Below are positions 1-4,607 of a stretch of 5,480 nucleotides of DNA, piece by piece. Where the stretch lies: the NCBI GenBank assembly GCA_017429885.1, contig JAFROA010000430.1, positions 1 through 5,480 of the forward strand, given 5' to 3'. The notes under the pieces are model-generated. The model was not told the DNA's origin. It did no database searches and saw only the letters and a program-made list of their open reading frames with translations. The position numbers and the translations under genes are program-made. This DNA comes from Bacteroidales bacterium. GTDB lineage: Bacteria; Bacteroidota; Bacteroidia; Bacteroidales; UBA932. How positions within the stretch are numbered: position 1 is the first letter of the stretch; each line of letters opens with the position of its first letter.

Positions 1-1
1 C

Positions 2-2047
2 CAGCGTAAGCACCACTACGCCATCGTCGATGAGGTCGACTCCGTCTTGATCGATGACGCCCGTACCCCTTTGATCATATCCGGCCCTGTCGCGAAGGCA
101 GAGGATGATGAGCAGTACATCGAGTACAGGCCATATGTCGAGAGTCTGTACCAGAAGCAGCGCACCTTGGTGAACCAGGTTCTCAACGATGCGAAGAAGG
201 CTATCGCCGCCGGGAAGATGGATGAGGGTGGAATGCTACTCTTCAGGGCCTATAAGGGATTGCCTAAGTATCAGCCACTCATCAAGTTCCTTAGCGAGCA
301 GGGAATGAAAGCCCTCATGCAGAAAGCTGAGAACTTCTACCTACAGGATAATGAGAGCCAGATGCATATCGTGACCGACGAGTTGTATTTCGTGATCAGC
401 GAGCAGCAGCACTCGGTGGACATGACCGATAAGGGTCATGACGCTTTGGCCAACTCGGTGTCCGATCCCGATTTCTTCATCCTGCCGGACATGGGCAGCA
501 AGATCGCTGACATTAAGAAGGATGAGAGTCTGACTCCCGAGCAGAAGCAGGAGGCGCAGGACAAGCTCATGGAGGAATATTCCCTCAAGAGCGAGAGGGT
601 CCACGCCATGATCCAGCTTCTCAAGGCGTACGCCATGTTCCAGAAGGATGTTGACTACGTCGTCATTGACAACAAGGTCAAGATCGTCGATGAGCAGACG
701 GGACGTATCATGGAGGGACGCCGCTGGAGCGATGGTCTCCATCAGGCTGTCGAGGCAAAGGAGAACGTCAAGGTCGAGGCTGCCACGCAGACCTTCGCCG
801 CCATCACCCTGCAGAACTACTTCAGGATGTACCACAAGTTGGCTGGTATGACCGGTACCGCTGAGACTGAGGCGGGTGAGTTCTGGTCCATTTACAAGTT
901 GGATGTGGTCGTGATTCCCACAAACCGTCCGGTGATCAGGGATGACCAGGATGACCTCATCTATAAGACAAAGAAAGCCAAGTATCAGGCTGTTATCAAT
1001 AAGATCCAGGAACTCACCGAGAAGGGGAGACCGGTCCTTGTGGGTACAACGGACGTGGAGACATCCGAGCTCTTGAGCCGTATGCTCCGTATCCGTGGCA
1101 TCAAGCATAACGTCTTGAACGCTAAAGAGCATGCCAGGGAGGCGGAGATTGTCGCCCAAGCTGGCCAGAAGGGCAATGTCACCATCGCCACCAATATGGC
1201 GGGTCGTGGTACCGATATCAAGCTCGCTCCTGAGGTAAAGACCGCCGGAGGTCTCGCGATCATCGGTACTGAGCGCCATGACAGCCGTCGTGTCGATCGT
1301 CAGCTGCGTGGTCGTGCCGGACGTCAGGGTGACCCCGGATCGTCAGAGTTCTATATCTCCCTTGAGGACAAGCTTATGCGTCTGTTCGGTTCTGAGAGGA
1401 TCGCCGGAGTGGTAGATAAGCTTGGAATGGCTGATGATGAGGCTCTTGTCAATGGAATGCTCTCGAAATCAATCGAGAATGCCCAGAAGAAGGTCGAGGA
1501 GAACAACTTCGGTATCCGAAAGAGGCTGCTTGAATATGACGATGTCATGAACTACCAGAGGGAGGCCGTGTATGCTCGTAGGCGTAACGCCCTTTCCGGT
1601 GAGAGGATTGAGATTGATGTCCAAAACATGATGATTGACTCGTCCAGCCTTATCGCGGAGCGTGCGGAGGGAATGTCATACCAGGCTTTCGAGGAATATG
1701 TGATGGGCCAGATGTCCATTGACCTCGGTTTTGATGAGGCCTTCTATTCCAGCGCCAAGCCTGAGGACATAGCGGACGCCCTCTGTAAGCACATGCAGGA
1801 GGTTTATGACCGTAGGATGAATACTTTGGCTGAGAAGGTTTATCCTTTCATCAAGCAGATATTCGAGAAGCAGGGGAGCATGTACCAGAACATCGCCATT
1901 CCTATATCTGACGGAAGGAAGATGTTGACTCTCAGTGTCAATCTCGAGAAAGCGTACAATACTCAGGGTAAGGAGATCGCTAAGGCTCTAAGCCGTACAA
2001 TCATACTGTACCAGATTGACGAGCATTGGAAACAGCATCTGCGCTAG
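2..2047 (+). CDS. secA: Preprotein translocase ATPase SecA, 5'-partial, ended by a premature TAG
   Basis: SecA is the cytoplasmic motor ATPase that drives unfolded preproteins through the SecYEG channel. The frame is open from base 2, so the gene starts upstream; about 270-300 N-terminal residues, including Walker A, are missing. Counting from the first visible codon, the Walker B box DEVD is at residues 10-13, followed by [13 protein letters not shown] preprotein-binding insert of Bacteroidota type follows ([14 protein letters not shown], then TDKGHDAL and [10 protein letters not shown]). Next come [15 protein letters not shown] from about 281, the NBD2 motif TNMAGRGTD from 397 and the arginine-rich motif [15 protein letters not shown] from 434. 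The helical scaffold and wing follow. After 681 sense codons the frame meets TAG directly after HWKQHLR, where relatives continue with Glu-Met/Leu-Asp. Identity as SecA is certain. Whether the product really ends here is doubtful, because the same frame carries the intact C-terminus beyond the stop. Confidence 0.95.
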   Translation, partial: QRKHHYAIVDEVDSVLIDDARTPLIISGPVAKAEDDEQYIEYRPYVESLYQKQRTLVNQVLNDAKKAIAAGKMDEGGMLLFRAYKGLPKYQPLIKFLSEQGMKALMQKAENFYLQDNESQMHIVTDELYFVISEQQHSVDMTDKGHDALANSVSDPDFFILPDMGSKIADIKKDESLTPEQKQEAQDKLMEEYSLKSERVHAMIQLLKAYAMFQKDVDYVVIDNKVKIVDEQTGRIMEGRRWSDGLHQAVEAKENVKVEAATQTFAAITLQNYFRMYHKLAGMTGTAETEAGEFWSIYKLDVVVIPTNRPVIRDDQDDLIYKTKKAKYQAVINKIQELTEKGRPVLVGTTDVETSELLSRMLRIRGIKHNVLNAKEHAREAEIVAQAGQKGNVTIATNMAGRGTDIKLAPEVKTAGGLAIIGTERHDSRRVDRQLRGRAGRQGDPGSSEFYISLEDKLMRLFGSERIAGVVDKLGMADDEALVNGMLSKSIENAQKKVEENNFGIRKRLLEYDDVMNYQREAVYARRRNALSGERIEIDVQNMMIDSSSLIAERAEGMSYQAFEEYVMGQMSIDLGFDEAFYSSAKPEDIADALCKHMQEVYDRRMNTLAEKVYPFIKQIFEKQGSMYQNIAIPISDGRKMLTLSVNLEKAYNTQGKEIAKALSRTIILYQIDEHWKQHLR

Positions 2048-2416
2048 ACGGACGATCTCCGCACCAGTGTCCAGAACGCGGCTTATGAGCAGAAGGATCC
2101 TCTCGTGGTCTACAAGCTTGAGAGCTACAACCTCTTTGCCTCGATGCTCGAGGATCTTAACAAGGATGTCCTCTCCTTCCTTCTCAGGGCTTTCGTTCCG
2201 TTGAGGGATGAGAATGAGGCGCGCCCGGCCCAGGCTCCGAGACGCAGGACTGATATGAGCCAGATGCAGACCACCCGCCGCAATGATCTCGTGACCAATG
2301 GTGAGCAGAAGGCGAACACACCCGTCCATGTCGAGAAGAAGGTCGGAAGGAATGATCCCTGCCCTTGCGGCTCAGGAAAGAAATACAAGAACTGTCATGG
2401 CGCCGGTCTTGTTTAA
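2048..2416 (+). pseudogene. secA: SecA C-terminal part separated by the in-frame TAG (finger, linker, SEC-C zinc motif)
   Basis: This is the direct continuation of the secA frame after the TAG, with no frameshift. It encodes [18 protein letters not shown], then YKLESYNLF, which match the second half of the SecA helical scaffold. The tyrosine at 2084-2086 corresponds to the tip of the two-helix finger that contacts the substrate in the channel (assigned by family knowledge). A charged, flexible linker follows. The end is the SEC-C zinc motif, [14 protein letters not shown], with Cys codons at 2360, 2366 and 2393 and His at 2396, giving the usual C-x-C-x8-C-H spacing before TAA. Nothing suggests relaxed selection. 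It is best read as part of one secA gene carrying a sequencing error, a fresh nonsense mutation or a readthrough codon. A GTG at 2105 could start a 103-residue peptide, but it lies inside a conserved helix and has no sign of being a real start. Confidence 0.85.
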
Positions 2417-2438
2417 TGGGTTGAATATTAATTATTAA

Positions 2439-2960
2439 ATGATAAGTAAAAGTATGGCATCGAATTATGACAGGTCCGGCGACACCGTCGGGGTCAATGA
2501 CGTCAGCAGGATCTCTGCCGGATCAAGCATCAAGGGTGAGATCACATCTCCCAATGACATCAGGATAGACGGCAACTTCGAGGGAAAGATCATCTCCCAG
2601 GCTAAGGTTGTCGTGGGTGAGAAAGCGGTCATCAAAGGTGATATCGTTTGCTCGAGTTGCGACTTCTGGGGCAAGATTGACGGTAATTTCTTCGTGAAGG
2701 ACACTCTCAGCCTCAAGGATACTTGCGTCGTCACTGGCGACCTCCATATCCGTAGGCTCCAGGTGGATCTTGACGCTACCTTCAATGGCAATTGCAAGAT
2801 GATAGGTGAGAGCGAGTTCAACCAGTTGACAACTGGTGAGCGTCCCGCGATGTATGACATTCCTGAGCCCGCTGAGGAAGAGGACGAGACTTTCAAGGTG
2901 GGTAACTCAACTCCATCCCCGTTCTCGATCCCCGCAGGAAACGAGATCCCCGAGGCTTAA
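2439..2960 (+). CDS. Bactofilin family polymer-forming cytoskeletal protein
   Basis: Bactofilins are small beta-helical proteins that polymerise without nucleotides into filaments or patches, often at the membrane, where they organise cell-wall enzymes or cell shape. The 173-residue product has the usual layout. A short disordered N-terminus (about residues 1-25, rich in Ser/Asp) comes first. Then comes a core of about 100 residues with the repeating pattern of the fold: GSSIKGEITSPNDIRIDGNF, EGKII, VVVGEKAVIKGDIV, GKIDGNFFVKDTLSL and VTGDLHIRRLQVDLDATFNGNCKM. An acidic, proline-rich tail of about 40 residues ends the protein. The start at 2439 is 22 bp after the secA TAA; an in-frame ATG at 2454 (MASNYDRSG) is an equally plausible start. 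No separate promoter is evident in the short AT-rich gap, so co-transcription with secA is likely. The specific cellular role is not deducible from the sequence. Confidence 0.92.
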   Translation: MISKSMASNYDRSGDTVGVNDVSRISAGSSIKGEITSPNDIRIDGNFEGKIISQAKVVVGEKAVIKGDIVCSSCDFWGKIDGNFFVKDTLSLKDTCVVTGDLHIRRLQVDLDATFNGNCKMIGESEFNQLTTGERPAMYDIPEPAEEEDETFKVGNSTPSPFSIPAGNEIPEA

Positions 2961-2987
2961 GATATATCTTAAGGATATTATTCTATC

Positions 2988-3027
2988 CCTCCGCCCAAAG
3001 CCTGGTACAAGGCTATCTGGGCGGAGG
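2988..3027 (+). terminator. Hairpin after the bactofilin gene, probable transcription terminator
   Basis: A perfect 9-bp stem CCTCCGCCC (2988-2996) / GGGCGGAGG (3019-3027) encloses an inner 5-bp stem AGCCT (2999-3003) / AGGCT (3010-3014). It starts 27 bp after the bactofilin stop. The GC-rich stem fits the end of the secA-bactofilin unit. The sequence that follows (TTATTGATT) is only weakly T-rich, so termination may be incomplete or the hairpin may protect the 3' end. Confidence 0.65.
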
Positions 3028-3158
3028 TTATTGATTGCAGGCCACTGATTATTCCTAACTCAACGTTCAGCTGGGGCTTGGGCCGTCTCCTTTTGGTTTC
3101 TCATCCTGGTCCAAAAGCAGCCTATCGGCAGCCATGTTAAGGGGAAATGTGGCGTATT

Positions 3159-3191
3159 AACAAAAATGTTATAATATAAAACATTTTTGTT
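3159..3191. repeat. AT-rich perfect 12-bp inverted repeat
   Basis: AACAAAAATGTT (3159-3170) is the exact reverse complement of AACATTTTTGTT (3180-3191), with a 9-nt loop ATAATATAA. On the plus strand it is followed by TTATTTATTATT. The stem is almost all A/T, so it would be a weak terminator. It may instead be a symmetric protein-binding site or a promoter-region cruciform. Confidence 0.6.
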
Positions 3192-3218
3192 TTATTTATT
3201 ATTAGGAAGCCAATTTTG
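3186..3218 (+). promoter_or_regulatory. Possible Bacteroidota-type promoter directed into the gene-free region
   Basis: TTTG at 3186-3189 could be a -33 box. CAATTTTG at 3211-3218 matches seven of eight positions of the Bacteroidota -7 consensus TAnnTTTG. The gap is 21 nt, within the usual range. A transcript would start near 3225 and run into the structured stretch, with the terminator hairpin at 3902-3930 as a possible end. AT-rich DNA yields such matches by chance, so this is weak evidence. Confidence 0.3.
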
Positions 3219-3355
3219 TTGGTAGGGGTTTCGGGATGTGTAGCACTGTTAGGCATCTGGACAAGCTTTACCCCGACTTTGGGGCTGATGTCAATAGACC
3301 CTCCAGCAATCTTTTTGCAAGTATCTGATTACTAATCGATTACGTAGGACGTTCT

Positions 3356-3387
3356 GGAAGGCCGGCCGCTATTTCTCCGGGTCTTCC
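3356..3387 (+). repeat. Interrupted hairpin GGAAG-CCGG / CCGG-CTTCC
   Basis: GGAAG (3356-3360) pairs with CTTCC (3383-3387), and CCGG (3362-3365) pairs with CCGG (3377-3380). The loop is 11 nt, with a 1-nt against 2-nt internal bulge. A GGCCGGCC palindrome (3360-3367) overlaps the left arm. The hairpin is followed by GTCTAATTTAATGG, which is not a real T-run, so it is more likely a structural element than a terminator. Confidence 0.4.
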
Positions 3388-3424
3388 GTCTAATTTAATG
3401 GAAATGTCTGATTGTCAGTTTGTT

Positions 3425-3457
3425 ACAATACGAATTATGGAAGGCCTTTTGTATTGT
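3425..3457 (+). repeat. 10-bp inverted repeat ACAATACGAA / TTTGTATTGT
   Basis: ACAATAC (3425-3431) and GTATTGT (3451-3457) are perfectly complementary. Bases 3432-3434 (GAA) continue the pairing with 3448-3450 (TTT), including one G-T pair that is valid only in a plus-strand RNA. The loop contains the palindrome AAGGCCTT (3441-3448). Its right arm overlaps by three bases the left arm of the next long-range pairing (3455-3461), so the two may be alternative structures. Confidence 0.45.
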
Positions 3458-3577
3458 CCGGAAAGCATGCTTACCCAAAACTCAATGTTTTGTTTAGGCA
3501 CAACAATGCTCGTTTGAGCCCCACCTATATCTTGAGTTTTTGGGTGGAGCGAAGGAGGTGACCGGACAGCCTTCGCT
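3455..3577 (+). repeat. Set of nested and crossing inverted repeats (possible pseudoknot)
   Basis: Three pairings are visible. TGTCCGG (3455-3461) pairs with CCGGACA (3562-3568). Inside it, ACCCAAAACTCAA (3473-3485) pairs with TTGAGTTTTTGGGT (3532-3545), with one bulged T. AGCGAAGG (3548-3555) pairs with CCTTCGCT (3570-3577), and its loop contains the CCGGACA arm, so the first and third pairings cross as a pseudoknot would. A 10-bp palindrome AAGCATGCTT (3463-3472) lies just inside the outer arm. The three long pairings do not compete for bases and could form together. The arrangement was read by eye and not tested by folding. Confidence 0.45.
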
Positions 3578-3634
3578 GATGTTGCCCAGGATAAGAGCCA
3601 CAGTCTTTAAAATGGATAATGCGATGATGTTTTA

Positions 3635-3774
3635 CAAACTAAGGGCAGGGTTAAATGCCTTGCATGGCGTTACATGGGCGATTCGATTGCGTAGACCCCT
3701 GTTTTGAAGCGGGGGGTCGCGGGAGAATGTGGCTTCCAGGGGACTGGATGACACTTTGCCCTGCCCTTGGTTTG
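3635..3774 (+). repeat. 16-bp long-range inverted repeat enclosing 108 nt
   Basis: CAAACTAAGGGCAGGG (3635-3650) is complementary to CCCTGCCCTTGGTTTG (3759-3774) at 15 of 16 positions. The exception, T3640 opposite G3769, is a G-U wobble in plus-strand RNA but an A-C mismatch in minus-strand RNA. Inside is a further stem, GACCCC (3694-3699) / GGGGTC (3713-3718). No target-site duplication is visible outside the arms, so a simple MITE is not supported. It may be a structured RNA domain. Confidence 0.5.
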
Positions 3775-3775
3775 C

Positions 3776-3870
3776 AGATTCTTCGCTTCGCTCAGTCGGC
3801 CGAACCTCGTATTCAAGACGGCTTCTGCCGTCCGCACGGAGTGCGCTCCCCCCTTTGGGGGACAGGGGGA
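3776..3870. repeat. Low-complexity interspersed repeat with three consecutive hairpins
   Basis: Three small hairpins abut one another: GACGGC-TTCT-GCCGTC (3817-3832), CGCAC-GGA-GTGCG (3833-3845) and TCCCCC-CTTT-GGGGGA (3847-3862). They are preceded by TTCTTCGCTTCGCTCAGTC (from 3780). Spurious translations of this segment, such as LRFAQS on the plus strand and ERSEES on the minus strand, resemble short hypothetical proteins that I recall recurring in many Bacteroidales genomes. I therefore read it as a non-coding dispersed repeat. That recollection could not be checked here. Confidence 0.45.
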
Positions 3871-3901
3871 TATTAGACGCTGCGGAAGTATTCCGCAAGC
3901 A

Positions 3902-3930
3902 AAAAATCCAGCCACTATGGCTGGATTTTT
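3902..3930 (-). terminator. Rho-independent terminator of the rplS-tRNA unit (works on both strands)
   Basis: On the minus strand ATCCAGCC, a 5-nt loop ATAGT and GGCTGGAT (3926-3919 / 3913-3906) form a perfect 8-bp stem. It is flanked by an A-run and a T-run (TTTTTT), which extend pairing to 12 bp. It begins 6 nt past the 3' end of tRNA-Gly. The symmetric A and T runs mean it could also end plus-strand transcripts coming from the gene-free region. Confidence 0.9.
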
Positions 3931-3935
3931 CTGCG

Positions 3936-4008
3936 AGCGGAATACGAGATTCGAACTCGCGACCCTCAGCTTGGGAAGCTGATGCTCTACCAACTGAGCT
4001 AATTCCGC
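3936..4008 (-). tRNA. tRNA-Gly (anticodon CCC)
   Basis: Read on the minus strand, the cloverleaf is complete. The acceptor is GCGGAAT/ATTCCGC, the D-stem GCTC/GAGC, and the anticodon stem TCAGC/GCTGA with loop TTCCCAA (anticodon CCC, reading GGG). The T-stem is GCGAG/CTCGT with loop TTCGAAT. The discriminator base is U, as expected for tRNA-Gly. CCA is not encoded (CGCA follows) and must be added enzymatically. It lies 8 nt downstream of tRNA-Arg and immediately before the terminator. Confidence 0.95.
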
Positions 4009-4016
4009 AAAAGCAG

Positions 4017-4090
4017 TGATCCCCACAGGATTCAAACCTGTAACCTTCTGATCCGTAGTCAGATGCTCTATTCAGTTGAGCTAGGGGACC
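4017..4090 (-). tRNA. tRNA-Arg (anticodon ACG)
   Basis: Minus-strand cloverleaf: acceptor GGTCCCC/GGGGATC (one G-U pair), D-stem GCTC/GAGC, and anticodon stem TCTGA/TCAGA with loop CTACGGA. The anticodon is ACG; A34 is normally deaminated to inosine by TadA, so it reads CGU, CGC and CGA. The T-stem is ACAGG/CCTGT with loop TTTGAAT. The discriminator is A and CCA is not encoded. Its 5' end is only 7 nt after the rplS stop, so it must be cut out of an rplS-tRNA transcript by RNase P. Confidence 0.95.
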
Positions 4091-4097
4091 AATCTTT

Positions 4098-4484
4098 CTA
4101 TTCGGCGTCGGCCTCTTTCTTGGCGACGTTAAATTTGCGCTCCTTGATCCTGGCTTTCTTACCGGACAGGTTGCGGAGGTAGAATATCCTCGCCCTGCGA
4201 ACCTTACCGACCTTGTTCAGCTCGATATTCTCGATGAACGGGGACTGGAAGGGGAAAATCCTCTCAACACCGATACCACCGGAAACCTTGCGGACAGTGA
4301 AAGTCCTTGTGGTGGGAGTCGCACCCCTTTCCTGGATGACAACGCCCCTGAAGTTCTGGAGCCTTTCCTTGTCTCCTTCCTTGATCCTATAAGTGACGGT
4401 GATAGTGTCACCGGCCTTGAACTTAGGATAGGTAGCAACTTTCTCGTTAGCGAAAGATTGCTCAACAATTTTCATTAAATCCAT
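4098..4484 (-). CDS. rplS: 50S ribosomal protein L19
   Basis: L19 is a large-subunit protein located near the 30S-50S interface. The 128-residue product is close to the usual length and shows the family signatures: [29 protein letters not shown] in the first half, [29 protein letters not shown] in the middle and [25 protein letters not shown] near the end, followed by a short acidic tail. The start at 4484 gives [12 protein letters not shown], which fits the Bacteroidota N-terminus better than the internal Met three codons later. The stop codon is TAG, evidence that TAG terminates translation in this genome. It has its own promoter at 4560-4589 and a leader of about 70 nt. tRNA-Arg and tRNA-Gly follow directly on the same strand and look co-transcribed. 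Confidence 0.98.
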   Translation of the reverse strand: MDLMKIVEQSFANEKVATYPKFKAGDTITVTYRIKEGDKERLQNFRGVVIQERGATPTTRTFTVRKVSGGIGVERIFPFQSPFIENIELNKVGKVRRARIFYLRNLSGKKARIKERKFNVAKKEADAE

Positions 4485-4554
4485 CTCTCAATACTTTTAT
4501 CGCAACATTACGCACATCTGATAACGACCCGCAAGAGGTTGCCTTTAAATTTCG
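4485..4554 (-). promoter_or_regulatory. rplS 5' leader, about 70 nt, possibly regulatory
   Basis: The distance from the predicted start site to the rplS ATG is longer than needed for initiation. Two small pairings are visible: GCAA/TTGC (4542-4539 with 4534-4531) around a CCTC loop, and TTATC/GATAA (4524-4520 with 4501-4497). Some ribosomal protein mRNAs carry leaders bound by their own product; the pairings here are short, so that role is speculative. No strong Shine-Dalgarno sequence is present; the ATG is preceded by TTGAGAG. Confidence 0.3.
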
Positions 4555-4559
4555 GACTG

Positions 4560-4589
4560 CAAAAGTACGATTTTTTTCGCAATCGCAAA
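4560..4589 (-). promoter_or_regulatory. Bacteroidota primary-sigma promoter of rplS
   Basis: On the minus strand TACTTTTG (4567-4560) is an exact match to the -7 consensus TAnnTTTG. It is preceded by TTTG (4589-4586) as a -33 box with an 18-nt gap. Transcription should start about 6-7 nt downstream, near 4554. The gap holds a tandem TTGCGATTGCGA (4588-4577). It lies in the 123-bp gap after dnaJ, so rplS can be transcribed independently of dnaJ, for which no terminator is visible. Confidence 0.8.
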
Positions 4590-4607
4590 ACTTTTTCGCG
4601 TTAATAT

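Larger units (their letters stand above)
3028..3901. other. Long gene-free region between convergent units, rich in inverted repeats
   Basis: This stretch of about 870 bp separates the plus-strand secA-bactofilin unit from the minus-strand rplS-tRNA unit. No frame gives a recognisable protein. The short open frames between about 3630 and 3900 overlap one another on both strands and have the low-complexity look of translated repeat DNA. The region holds many inverted repeats: 3090-3096/3111-3117 (CTTTTGG/CCAAAAG), 3159-3191, 3356-3387, 3425-3457, 3455-3577, 3635-3774, 3694-3699/3713-3718 and 3817-3862. Base composition changes along it, from AT-rich at 3150-3215 to GC-rich at 3690-3870. It could encode a structured RNA, be the remains of a non-autonomous mobile repeat, or combine both. 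Confidence 0.6.

Noticed and set aside
341..1279. 312-codon open frame on the minus strand, opposite secA
   Set aside because: It lies wholly antisense to conserved SecA domains, has a Leu/Asp/His-skewed composition and no recognisable motif. It is a shadow of the secA codon pattern.
2045..2047. Reassignment of TAG to an amino acid as the explanation of the secA stop
   Set aside because: rplS in the same window ends with TAG (4100-4098) at the expected L19 C-terminus, so TAG appears to act as a normal stop.
2105..2416. Separate small gene starting at the GTG at 2105
   Set aside because: The start falls within a conserved SecA helix and the whole frame is the known SecA C-terminus. It is better read as the rest of secA.
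3241..3310. Possible tmRNA because of GGGGCTGATG near 3280
   Set aside because: The conserved tmRNA 5' sequence does not continue after GGGGCTGA, and no tRNA-like T-arm or matching 3' end is found in the region.
3236..3517. Plus-strand frame open for 93 codons except one TGA at 3326-3328
   Set aside because: The peptide matches nothing I recognise, and an open frame this long with one stop is not significant. I see no reason to call a pseudogene or selenoprotein.
3635..3774. A classical MITE bounded by the 16-bp arms
   Set aside because: No target-site duplication is visible outside the arms, and the arms lack a recognisable transposase-end signature. It was kept only as an inverted repeat.
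3632..4035. Several overlapping open frames of 70-120 codons on both strands
   Set aside because: They overlap each other, both tRNAs or the terminator, and consist of translated hairpin/repeat DNA with no family resemblance beyond known junk translations.
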